A stretch of DNA of 38,512 nucleotides from JABDJZ01 sp047619685 (GTDB lineage Bacteria > Bacteroidota > Rhodothermia > Rhodothermales > UBA10348). Positions 1 to 7,243 of the stretch are shown piece after piece (position 1 is the first letter of the stretch; each line of letters opens with the position of its first letter). The notes below the pieces were generated by a model that made no database searches, was not told the DNA's origin, and was given only the letters and a program-made list of their open reading frames with translations. Made by a program: the position numbers and the translations under genes. Location: assembly GCA_047619685.1 (NCBI GenBank), contig JBLHLC010000037.1:1-38512 (forward strand). Reading direction: 5' to 3'.

Positions 1-268
1 GTGTCCTACCGGCTTCTGCCGGCTATGGTGATCTTGGTCGATCTCCAGGATACGCCGCCTTTTCTATTTCACCCCGTACACAACATTCGGCCGTTTCTCT
101 TTAATGGTTCGCCTGCTCCCGTAGTCCGGGCTGTGTTAAGGAAGAGTGTCTTCGGGTACCGTATCCAAAGGTACGGAAGCGAGCTTGAGGTCTAAAGTCA
201 ACTTCTTCGCGGGTGAGTTCCAGAATGGAAACCTGATAGGACCAATCCAATAACAGGTGCAGACTGCA
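1..268. other. Left-edge stretch without a recognised gene
   Basis: I see no convincing gene here. Short open frames exist on both strands, but none has a recognisable motif, signal peptide or ribosome binding site. A small GC hairpin (CCGGC, TTCT loop, GCCGG) lies at 9-22. GC is lower than in the neighbouring genes. The stretch could hold the promoter of the small gene that follows, or the 3' flank of a gene outside the window. Confidence 0.3.
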
Positions 269-469
269 ATGCGCATGTCTACAACGAGAAAGGCGGTTAA
301 GAAAAGAGTCGGTCAAAAGGCTATCTCGAAGGCGGCGAAAGGCGATCTTCGGCACCAAACCGTTCTGAAGGAGGAAGACGCCTACGTTATTGCCGGGGTT
401 TTGGCGTCCGACGGGACGATTAACGACGCGCTCGCCGCGGCCGCGGAGAAAGTCAAGACGGTAGACTGA
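269..469 (+). CDS. Small hypothetical protein with basic N-terminus
   Basis: This is a 66-residue open frame of unknown function. The first 25 residues are rich in Lys and Arg, and the rest is acidic and Ala-rich, which suits a small helical protein. Codon use looks like that of coding sequence. I chose the ATG at 269 because an AGGTG lies about 9 bases upstream; a GTG at 257 and an ATG at 275 are alternatives. It converges on the exonuclease gene, with 36 bases between the stop codons. I recognise no family. A small DNA-binding or antitoxin-like protein is possible but has no motif support. Confidence 0.4.
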   Translation: MRMSTTRKAVKKRVGQKAISKAAKGDLRHQTVLKEEDAYVIAGVLASDGTINDALAAAAEKVKTVD

Positions 470-505
470 GTCTCGGTGCCCGCCGGCCATCAGGGAACTC
501 GTTGG

Positions 506-1111
506 CTACGACTGAGCCAGCTCCTTTCGAAGTTGCCGGTTTCCAAGGGCGCGAAAACGATCAATGAGCGCCTTGTACAGGGATCGCGTGGCGATGGCGT
601 CTCCGAGAGCGGTATGTCGTCCGCCGTTGGAAAAGTCGATACCAAATCGCTGAAACGCGCCACCAGAGGTCAGGTCTTCTTTCTCAATTTCTCCGAGCGT
701 GTAGAGGGTGTGCAACAGCGAGTGAGTATCCACGGCTCGGTGCGAGATCCAGCCAGCCAGATCTACGCCTGACTCCTCCGCCATCTTCTTTAGGAAGCCA
801 AGGTCGAAGGCGACGTTGTGTCCTACCAGTGTTACCGGCGCGAGATCATTCGATTTCAAGTAATCGAGTAGCCTTCTACCGGCCTCTGCAGGAGAGACAG
901 CGTTCCGTGTCCACTCCGTCGCATAGGAGTCAAAGTATTCGCGGGCGACTCCAGCGAGTTTGTCCTCAGTCTCCGGAGTGCGAACATAACACTCGAAGGG
1001 CGGCGTGCCATGATCAACGGGTACGAGGGCCAGCGCAGTCACCTCGTCGCGGCCCAAAGAGGTGCCGGTCGTCTCAATGTCTATGACTACCAGATTTTCA
1101 GACCGCGCCAT
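506..1111 (-). CDS. DnaQ-family 3'-5' exonuclease (DEDDh)
   Basis: This 201-residue single-domain exonuclease is of the DnaQ/RNase T superfamily and degrades DNA or RNA 3' ends using two metal ions. All five DEDDh residues are visible: Asp11 and Glu13 in the DIETTG motif (Exo I), Asp103 in HNVAFD (Exo II), and His166 and Asp171 in the segment RHTALGDA (Exo III). The length is that of a stand-alone epsilon-like or oligoribonuclease-like nuclease, with no polymerase, helicase or GIY-YIG domain attached. It is transcribed away from the glycan operon, separated by a 343-base gap, and is probably an independent housekeeping or repair gene. Substrate preference cannot be read from the sequence. Confidence 0.9.
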   Translation of the reverse strand: MARSENLVVIDIETTGTSLGRDEVTALALVPVDHGTPPFECYVRTPETEDKLAGVAREYFDSYATEWTRNAVSPAEAGRRLLDYLKSNDLAPVTLVGHNVAFDLGFLKKMAEESGVDLAGWISHRAVDTHSLLHTLYTLGEIEKEDLTSGGAFQRFGIDFSNGGRHTALGDAIATRSLYKALIDRFRALGNRQLRKELAQS

Positions 1112-1454
1112 TTTCTAGATCAGACAAGGTTAGGACAGTGCAAACGACGCGGCTATCCCCGGTAGGAGGACGCCAACAAATTCATAGATGGCGTACGATG
1201 ATTTCGGTATCCAGTCCATGGCTCTACGATCGATATTCCAAACCATAGAGGACCAGTGTCAGTTGTGTGTCACAAAGGCATCTTGGACCGGGAGCCCTGC
1301 AACGGACTGAACTAGCACTAAGGGAATTGTACCGACGTAAGCTCTACGATAGGCAACCACTGTCTACCGCATGGGGCGTTACCTTCCGACAGAACAGTCT
1401 GCCCATGTTTCATTCATACATGACCAGGGCCATGCCCAATTGGAGGCCGGGGCA
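1112..1454. other. Intergenic region upstream of the glycan operon
   Basis: This 343-base gap lies between the divergent exonuclease gene and the aldo/keto reductase gene, so it must hold the promoter of the plus-strand operon unless that is read from inside. It is visibly less GC-rich than the flanking genes. I could not pick a convincing -10/-35 pair or a Bacteroidota-type promoter. A 10-base direct repeat, GCTCTACGAT, occurs at 1221-1230 and 1341-1350, 120 bases apart. The reductase frame stays open upstream to 1371, but that extension has no family similarity. Confidence 0.35.
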
Positions 1455-2336
1455 ATGAATGCCTCCCGCATCGCACTCGGCACCGCGCAATTCGGGATGG
1501 AATACGGGATCGCCAATCAGGGTGGCCAGGTCCCACCGGACCAGGTGGCGGCGATCCTGGACCGGGCGCGCGGCGCGGGAGTCGATACGCTGGACACGGC
1601 GGTCGGGTACGGGAATGCGGAGACTGTGTTGGGAGACGTCGGAGTCGCTGGATTCAGGGTTGTGTCCAAATTGCCCGGGCTACCGCCGGAGGTTTCGGAC
1701 ATCCCCGGCTGGGTTCGCGCACAGGTTGAAGGGTCGCTGGCGCGACTGGGCGTGTCGCGGCTGGATGGACTCCTTTTGCACAGGCCGAATGAACTGGCCT
1801 CTCCTTCGGGGCGCGGGCTGGCGCAGGCGCTGGACGACCTTCGCTCGGAAGGTCTGGTGGTGAAACTGGGCGTTTCGGTGTATTCGCCGGATCAGATAGG
1901 GTCCGCCGCCGATCACCTGCAGCTGGACCTTGTGCAGGCGCCTCTGAACGTGATCGATCGACGGCTGGCGGATTCTGGCTGGTTGGAGCGCCTGGAGGAC
2001 GCCGGCACGGAGGTCCACACGCGTTCTGCCTTCCTGCAGGGACTATTGCTGACGCGGAATCGACCTGGGTGGGTGGGCCGTTGGTCTGATGTTTGGACCA
2101 TTTGGGAAGAGCATCTGCTGGAGCACGGCCTCACGGCAGTCCGGGCCGCGCTGAGTTTCGCGCTTTCGCATCACCAGGTAGATCGCGTGGTGGTGGGCGT
2201 GGACAGCCTGGAGCAACTGGATGAGATTCTTCTAGCCGGTTTGGCGCCTGCACCGCCAGCGCCTGACGGACTGCGCAGCGAGGATCTGGACCTCATCAAT
2301 CCTGCCCATTGGCCAAGCTCCGAGGTTACGACGTGA
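1455..2336 (+). CDS. Aldo/keto reductase of the glycan operon
   Basis: This 293-residue NAD(P)H-dependent reductase has an aldo/keto reductase TIM barrel. It begins with the typical strand and GTAQFG (9-14). The catalytic tetrad can be placed at Asp47 and Tyr52 (LDTAVGYG), Lys72 (VSKLPG) and His109 (LLLHRP). I chose the ATG at 1455 because GGAGG lies 8 bases upstream and the protein then starts right at the first barrel strand. Its stop overlaps the GTG start of the next gene (GTGA), so it is translationally coupled to the cytidylyltransferase-aminotransferase fusion. Reductases of this type recur in flagellin-glycan and O-antigen loci, where they act on keto or aldehyde sugars. The exact substrate is unknown. 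Confidence 0.85.
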   Translation: MNASRIALGTAQFGMEYGIANQGGQVPPDQVAAILDRARGAGVDTLDTAVGYGNAETVLGDVGVAGFRVVSKLPGLPPEVSDIPGWVRAQVEGSLARLGVSRLDGLLLHRPNELASPSGRGLAQALDDLRSEGLVVKLGVSVYSPDQIGSAADHLQLDLVQAPLNVIDRRLADSGWLERLEDAGTEVHTRSAFLQGLLLTRNRPGWVGRWSDVWTIWEEHLLEHGLTAVRAALSFALSHHQVDRVVVGVDSLEQLDEILLAGLAPAPPAPDGLRSEDLDLINPAHWPSSEVTT

Positions 2337-4420
2337 GCCGCGTCGTCGCCATCATCCAGGCCAGGATGTCGTCCAGCCGGCTTCCGGGCAAGGTGCTCCT
2401 GCCGCTCGCCGGGCGCCCGGTTCTCCAGCACGTGGTCGACCGGCTTGGTGCCTGCCGGCTCGTGGACGCCGTTGGCGTGGCAACCTCAACCGACCCGAGC
2501 GACGATCCGATTCAGAATTTCTGCGCGGCGAAGGACGTAGCGTGTTTCCGGGGTAGCCTCGATGACGTGCTCTCCCGCTACGTTGGAGCTGCCCGCGCGT
2601 GGGACGCCGATTACGTTGTGCGGATCACGGCCGACTGTCCCGCCCTAGACCCCAAGGTCGTCGACGCGGTTGTGGCCGGAGCACTTGCGGGCGATTACGA
2701 CTGTTATGGCCTGGACGGGGAGTTTCCCGATGGACTGGACTGCACGGTGTTCAGCGCGTCAGCGCTGGAGCGCGCGGCGCGCGAGGCGGTGCTCCCGTCG
2801 GATCGGGAGCACGTAGGTCCGTTCATTATCGCGCGTCCCGGACGATTTAAGACAGCTGGATTGGAGTTATTTAAGGGGCTTTCGGACCAGCGATGGACCT
2901 TGGATGAGCCGCGGGACTACACGTTCCTTACGCGGGTGTTTGAGCGGCTGTACGATCCGGTGGCGGCCTCGACGGGGCAGCATTTCCGGACGGCCGATGT
3001 GGTGGAGTTGCTGGCGCGTGAGCCGGGACTCTCGGCGTTGAATTCAGGCATCGAGCGCAACGAGGGGTACAGGAAGTCCCTGGAGGCGGAGTCTGGCCTG
3101 GCGACGGCCGTCCCGCTCGGCTCGGGGCAGGCCCTCTACATCAAGGCCAAGCGGCTCATCCCCGGCGGAACGCAGTTGCTCTCCAAACGCCCCGAAATGT
3201 TCGCGCCGGACGTTTGGCCAGCGTACTACTCGAGAGCAAAGGGCTCCCGGGTTTGGGATCTGGATGGCCGCGAGTACATCGACATGAGCATCATGGCCGT
3301 CGGTGCGTGCATCCTGGGTTATGCGGATGATGACGTGGATGCCGCGGTCAAGCAGGCCATCGGCCGCGGGGTCAACAGTTCGCTGAACTGCCCTGAGGAA
3401 GTCGAATTGGCCGAGGCCCTGATCAATCTCCATCCGTGGTTCGACATGGTCCGCTACGCCCGGAGCGGCGGCGAGGCGATGGCCATGGCCGTGCGGATAG
3501 CCCGCGCCCGGACCGGGCGTGATACCGTGCTGTTCAGCGGATACCACGGCTGGTCTGACTGGTATCTGGCTGCGAACCTCTCTGACGATGCGGCGCTCGA
3601 CGGGCAGCTCATGCCCGGGCTCGAACCCAAGGGGGTACCGAGGGGCCTCTCTGGCTCTGCTCTGCCGTTCAATGTGGGCGATGTGGAATCGCTTCGGGCC
3701 GCGGTGGCTGGTCGGGAGGGAGAGATTGCCGCCATCGTGATAGAGCCGGCGCGGGGCCACGAGGCGCCCGTGGAGCATCTCCAAGCGCTCCGCGACGCCG
3801 CCTCGGAACTCGGTGCAGTCCTGATCTTCGACGAGATCACCAGCGGGTTTCGGATGGGTGCGGGCGGCATCCACAGGCGATACGGCGTCCATCCGGACAT
3901 GGCTGTCTTCGCGAAGTCAATGGCCAACGGCTATGCCATGGCTGCCGTGATCGGTACCGAGGGCGTCATGCAGGCCGCGCAGTCCACGTTCATTTCCAGT
4001 ACCAACTGGACCGAGCGTATCGGTCCCGTGGCGGCGTTGGCTACGCTACGCAAGTACGAAGCGGCAGGGGCAGCGGAGCACATCATCGCCGCGGGGACCC
4101 GCTGCAAAACCATCTGGCGCGAGGCCGCGGCGCGCGCCGGCCTTGACCTATCCACCAGCGGACTCCCGTCCTTGGCCGGGTTCTCGCTTGGGGGGCCAAA
4201 TGGTCAGGCGATGGCCACGCGCTTCGTCATTGAGATGCTGGGCCGAGGATTCCTTGGCTTCCGGCAGTTCAAGGCGTCTCTTGCGCATTCGGCAGCCGAC
4301 TTGGACGGTTACTCGACGGCAGTGGACGAGGCGTTCTCCGTCCTGGCTTCCACCTCGCCGGACCAACTTCTGAATACTCCCGTGGCCCATTCCGGCTTTC
4401 ACCGGCTGACCGCGGAATGA
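2333..4420 (+). CDS. Fused SpsF-type cytidylyltransferase / class III aminotransferase (GSAM-like)
   Basis: This is a 695-residue two-domain enzyme. Residues 1 to about 240 form an SpsF-type nucleotidyltransferase of the CMP-sugar synthetase superfamily, with the signature IIQARMSSSRLPGK at 7-20. A short linker leads to a PLP-dependent class III aminotransferase of the glutamate-1-semialdehyde aminomutase type (about 260-695). There Asp500 in DEITSGFRM should bind the pyridine nitrogen, and Lys528 in AKSMANGYA should form the PLP aldimine. Both active sites look intact. I chose the GTG at 2333 because it overlaps the upstream stop by 4 bases and has GAGG 7 bases before it; a TTG at 2309 is the alternative. 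The fusion suggests that amination and nucleotide activation act on the same sugar. It is not a heme-pathway enzyme given this context. Confidence 0.88.
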   Translation: MSRVVAIIQARMSSSRLPGKVLLPLAGRPVLQHVVDRLGACRLVDAVGVATSTDPSDDPIQNFCAAKDVACFRGSLDDVLSRYVGAARAWDADYVVRITADCPALDPKVVDAVVAGALAGDYDCYGLDGEFPDGLDCTVFSASALERAAREAVLPSDREHVGPFIIARPGRFKTAGLELFKGLSDQRWTLDEPRDYTFLTRVFERLYDPVAASTGQHFRTADVVELLAREPGLSALNSGIERNEGYRKSLEAESGLATAVPLGSGQALYIKAKRLIPGGTQLLSKRPEMFAPDVWPAYYSRAKGSRVWDLDGREYIDMSIMAVGACILGYADDDVDAAVKQAIGRGVNSSLNCPEEVELAEALINLHPWFDMVRYARSGGEAMAMAVRIARARTGRDTVLFSGYHGWSDWYLAANLSDDAALDGQLMPGLEPKGVPRGLSGSALPFNVGDVESLRAAVAGREGEIAAIVIEPARGHEAPVEHLQALRDAASELGAVLIFDEITSGFRMGAGGIHRRYGVHPDMAVFAKSMANGYAMAAVIGTEGVMQAAQSTFISSTNWTERIGPVAALATLRKYEAAGAAEHIIAAGTRCKTIWREAAARAGLDLSTSGLPSLAGFSLGGPNGQAMATRFVIEMLGRGFLGFRQFKASLAHSAADLDGYSTAVDEAFSVLASTSPDQLLNTPVAHSGFHRLTAE

Positions 4421-5277
4421 ACGCGGCACGATTCATCGCGGAAGTCTCCAGTAACCACAACGGAGACCTGGACCGGTGCCTCCGTTTTGTGGACGCGGCG
4501 GCCGACATGGGCTGCTGGGGCGTCAAGTTTCAACTATTCCGCGTGCGCGAGCTGTTTGCCCCGGAGATCCTTGCCCGAAGCGAGATGCACCGGGCGCGCG
4601 AGGCCTGGGAATTGCCGGAGGCGTACCTCGAACCACTCTCAGCGCGGGCGCGCGGGCGGGGACTCGCGTTTGGGTTGACGCCGTTTCATCTGGCGGGTGT
4701 GGCACTCGCTGCGCCGATGGTGGACTTCTTTAAAGTGGCATCCTACGAGCTTTTGTGTGTGGAACTCATCGAGGCGTGCGCCGGCACCGGAAAGCCGCTA
4801 ATCCTGTCCACCGGGATGGCGACGCTACCCGAAGTGCGCGCGGCCGTGGATGCGGCCCGCCGCGGCGGTGGTCGGGACTTGACCCTTCTCCACTGCGTCT
4901 CCAGTTACCCGGTAGCCGCGGAGCACTGCAATCTGGCTTCGATCAAAACGCTGAGGGACGCCTTTGATTGTGAGGTGGGCTGGTCGGACCACAGCGTCTC
5001 GGCTGGCGTGGTGCGGCGCGCCGTAAACCACTGGGGCGCCTCGGTAGTGGAGTTTCATCTGGACCTGGACGGCCAAGGCGAGGAATTCAGCGCCGGTCAC
5101 TGCTGGTTGCCGTCTCAGATGGCCTTCGATCCGTCTGGTGAGGGAGATCCGCGGGCAGACGGCACCGGTGAAAAGATGCCCATGCCTTCAGAGTTGGCCG
5201 ATCGCGAATGGCGCGCGGATCCGACCGATGGTTTACGGCCAATGCTCAGCGTGAGGGCGGAATGGGAGACCCGATGA
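4417..5277 (+). CDS. NeuB/SpsE-type nonulosonate synthase lacking the SAF domain
   Basis: This 286-residue NeuB-family TIM-barrel synthase belongs to enzymes that condense phosphoenolpyruvate with an aldose to form a nine-carbon keto-acid sugar. It starts with the family signature (FIAEVSSNHNGD). Metal-binding histidines can be placed at His192 (GWSDHS) and His214 (VEFHLDLD), with the usual spacing of about 22, and a further His228 lies in the loop matching GPDH. Typical sialate synthases have about 340-350 residues because a C-terminal SAF (antifreeze-like) domain covers the partner's active site. This protein ends where that domain would begin, and the next gene starts at once (ATGA overlap), so the domain was not simply frameshifted off. 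Probable product: a nonulosonic acid precursor. Confidence 0.87.
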   Translation: MNAARFIAEVSSNHNGDLDRCLRFVDAAADMGCWGVKFQLFRVRELFAPEILARSEMHRAREAWELPEAYLEPLSARARGRGLAFGLTPFHLAGVALAAPMVDFFKVASYELLCVELIEACAGTGKPLILSTGMATLPEVRAAVDAARRGGGRDLTLLHCVSSYPVAAEHCNLASIKTLRDAFDCEVGWSDHSVSAGVVRRAVNHWGASVVEFHLDLDGQGEEFSAGHCWLPSQMAFDPSGEGDPRADGTGEKMPMPSELADREWRADPTDGLRPMLSVRAEWETR

Positions 5278-6233
5278 ACAAAACCGTCGTTTTCCGATGT
5301 GATGCCTCGCCCGCCCTGGGAATGGGCCACGTGGTGCGATGCCGTGCCCTGGCCAAAGCTCTGGCCGCGGAAGGATGGCGAGTCCGGTTTGCCATGGCCA
5401 GCGGCGGCGAGCACGTTCCCGACTTTCAGGTAACCGGTCCCAGGTGGGGGGCGTGTGATGCACTCGTGGTTGATGTGCGAGACGCTGTCTCACCGGAGCA
5501 GTTGGCCGCGGCGCGGGCAAAAGGGACGCTCGTGGTAGTTCTGGACGACGCCTCGGACAGGAGACTGGCTGCCGATCTTGTCTTTTACCCGCCGGTCCCG
5601 CAGGTTGGTCGCCTGGAATGGCCGGGTTTCGAAGGCGAGTCTTTCTCCGGTTGGGAGTGGGTCATTCTGAGGGAGGAGTTCGGGACACCGCTGCCGCGGG
5701 TTAAGAACGACCCGCCCGTGGTGCTAATTTCGATGGGAGGCAGTGATCCGCTCGGCCTCACCGAGCGCGTGCTAGCAGCCCTTGATCCCGCCGAGATCGG
5801 CTGTGTTGTGAAAGTCGTGACTGGCCCCGGTTATCTGGAAGCACACGGCGGAGCACTGCCGGACTTCCCCGACGGGTCTGTGCATCTAGCCAGTCCGCCC
5901 AATCTGCCAGAATTGATGGCCAGCGCTGACCTGGCGGTGGTCAGTTTCGGTATGACGGCGTATGAACTCGCGGCCTGCGGGACGCCAGGCATTTACCTCG
6001 GCATCTCGGACGACCACGCGGAGTCGGCAAGCGCGTTTCAAGAAGCCGGACTCGGCATCAATTTGGGCAACTTCATGTCGGCAGGGGACGTGGATATCAG
6101 AGAGGCCGTCGCTGCGTTAGCGTCGAATGCTCCAAGGCGGGCGGACATGGGCGTGCAGGGACAGAGGCTCGTGGATGGCAAGGGCGCAGAACGAATTGCC
6201 CGTGTGATCACGGACTGGACCAGAGGCACATGA
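5274..6233 (+). CDS. PseG/SpsG-type nucleotide-sugar hydrolase
   Basis: This 319-residue protein has a GT-B-like fold of the PseG/SpsG family. PseG releases UDP from UDP-2,4-diacetamido-trideoxy-altrose ahead of pseudaminic acid synthesis; SpsG is a relative in spore-coat glycan loci. The N-terminal motif ALGMGHVVRC carries the expected catalytic histidine (His19). The C-terminal half has the nucleotide-binding glycine region (ISMGGSDP) and the segment SFGMTAYELAACGTP typical of this fold. The ATG at 5274 overlaps the upstream stop (ATGA) and has GGGAG in front; in-frame starts further upstream lie within the previous gene. Its position right after the NeuB-type gene supports a role in supplying or trimming the sugar for that enzyme. 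Confidence 0.85.
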   Translation: MNKTVVFRCDASPALGMGHVVRCRALAKALAAEGWRVRFAMASGGEHVPDFQVTGPRWGACDALVVDVRDAVSPEQLAAARAKGTLVVVLDDASDRRLAADLVFYPPVPQVGRLEWPGFEGESFSGWEWVILREEFGTPLPRVKNDPPVVLISMGGSDPLGLTERVLAALDPAEIGCVVKVVTGPGYLEAHGGALPDFPDGSVHLASPPNLPELMASADLAVVSFGMTAYELAACGTPGIYLGISDDHAESASAFQEAGLGINLGNFMSAGDVDIREAVAALASNAPRRADMGVQGQRLVDGKGAERIARVITDWTRGT

Positions 6234-7198
6234 ACAGGATCCCAGACCGCTGCGGCGGATGCCACGCGGTAGACTCGCGGGGACCGTGGGACGAGGTCAT
6301 CGGGCAGGACGGCGCGCCCTACGGGCTGGTCCGGTGCACAATTTGCGAACTGGTCGCGGTAGCTCCCTCCCCGAGCGGAGAGTTCCTACAAGCGTTCTAC
6401 GAGGCGTACGACGACAGCAGCAAGTCCAAAGAGGGCGTCGTCCAGTGGGACCTGAGGACGGCAAACCGCGCGGTCCTGGAGGACTACCGGGAACGTCTGG
6501 GGCTGGTCATGGGATATGCACCAGGACCGGCTTCGCCGAAACGCGTGCTTGACGTGGGGTGCAGTTTTGGGTTCTTTCTTAGCGCCGCCAAAGGGGAGGG
6601 TCTGGAGGCGGTGGGAGTCGATGTCGATGAACGAGCAATGACAGCAGGCCGCGAACAACTCGGCCTTGACCTGCGGAAGGGCGATGTGTATGCGTTGGAC
6701 GAGGCCGACCTTGGCACCTTCGACATCGCCACCCTGTGGATGACACTCGAACACCTGGCGGAACCACTGGACGCAATTGTCGCGATGAGCGGCCTACTCA
6801 ATAAAGACGGCCTCTTTGCCTGCTCTGTCCCCAATCTCGGTGGCATCACGGCCCGCTTGACCGGTCGGTCGTGGCGCCACATGATTCCGCCTGAGCACCT
6901 GAATTTCTTCACCGAGACAAGCATGCGGAATCTTCTCGAGTCCGCCGGGTTGGAGCCGCTCTTCGTTGGGTCCATCCGGCTGCACGCAGCCCCGGCCTTC
7001 AGCTTCGCGACCCGGAAGCGCCTGATGGACTGGGCCCATGCCTCAGGCTCGGATGCGCTACAAAAGGCGGCGCGCGTGGTCCAACGAGCGCTCACCCTTA
7101 TCAAGCGACACGTGGTTTACGGACTGATGAATGCGGCCATCCTGGGTCTGGGCCTTGGCGGCGACGGACTCTTCGTTGTTGCTAGGCGGTGTCGCTAG
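6230..7198 (+). CDS. SAM-dependent methyltransferase with N-terminal zinc-ribbon-like Cys pairs
   Basis: This 322-residue class I methyltransferase (Methyltransf_23-like) is the last gene of the operon, joined by a 4-base overlap. The N-terminus has two cysteine pairs, Cys8/Cys11 and Cys36/Cys39, which could bind zinc as in the N-terminal domain of C-methyltransferases of deoxysugar pathways. SAM motif I is VLDVGCSFG (106-114), followed by the acidic strand GVDVDE. The segment PPEHLNFFTETSMRNLLESAG is typical of sugar or lipid methyltransferases of this family. It probably methylates the sugar made by the operon; C-, O- or N-methylation cannot be told apart. Its TAG stop lies inside a 13-bp tandem repeat. 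Confidence 0.82.
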   Translation: MNRIPDRCGGCHAVDSRGPWDEVIGQDGAPYGLVRCTICELVAVAPSPSGEFLQAFYEAYDDSSKSKEGVVQWDLRTANRAVLEDYRERLGLVMGYAPGPASPKRVLDVGCSFGFFLSAAKGEGLEAVGVDVDERAMTAGREQLGLDLRKGDVYALDEADLGTFDIATLWMTLEHLAEPLDAIVAMSGLLNKDGLFACSVPNLGGITARLTGRSWRHMIPPEHLNFFTETSMRNLLESAGLEPLFVGSIRLHAAPAFSFATRKRLMDWAHASGSDALQKAARVVQRALTLIKRHVVYGLMNAAILGLGLGGDGLFVVARRCR

Positions 7199-7243
7199 GC
7201 AGTGTCGCTAAGCAGTGTCGCTAGGCAGTGTCGCTAAGCAATC
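7181..7243. repeat. 13-bp tandem repeat, about 4.8 copies, spanning two convergent stop codons
   Basis: Units read GCTAGGCGGTGTC, GCTAGGCAGTGTC, GCTAAGCAGTGTC, GCTAGGCAGTGTC and a partial GCTAAGCAATC. The stop codon of the methyltransferase (7196-7198) and that of the ATP-grasp gene (7234-7236, minus strand) both fall within the array, and the CTAG core supplies a TAG on both strands. The 35 bases between the stops are made entirely of the repeat. It probably arose by slippage. It has no hairpin-plus-T layout of an intrinsic terminator. Confidence 0.9.

Noticed and set aside
1221..1350. Direct repeat GCTCTACGAT as a mobile-element footprint
   Set aside because: Only 10 bases, 120 apart, with no inverted repeats or transposase remnant between; probably chance.
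3044..3892. 282-codon open frame on the minus strand
   Set aside because: It lies entirely opposite the aminotransferase domain, has no motif, and is rich in Arg/Pro/His as expected for the antisense of a GC-rich gene.
7181..7243. CRISPR-like array
   Set aside because: The 13-base units are directly adjacent without spacers, so this is a simple tandem repeat.
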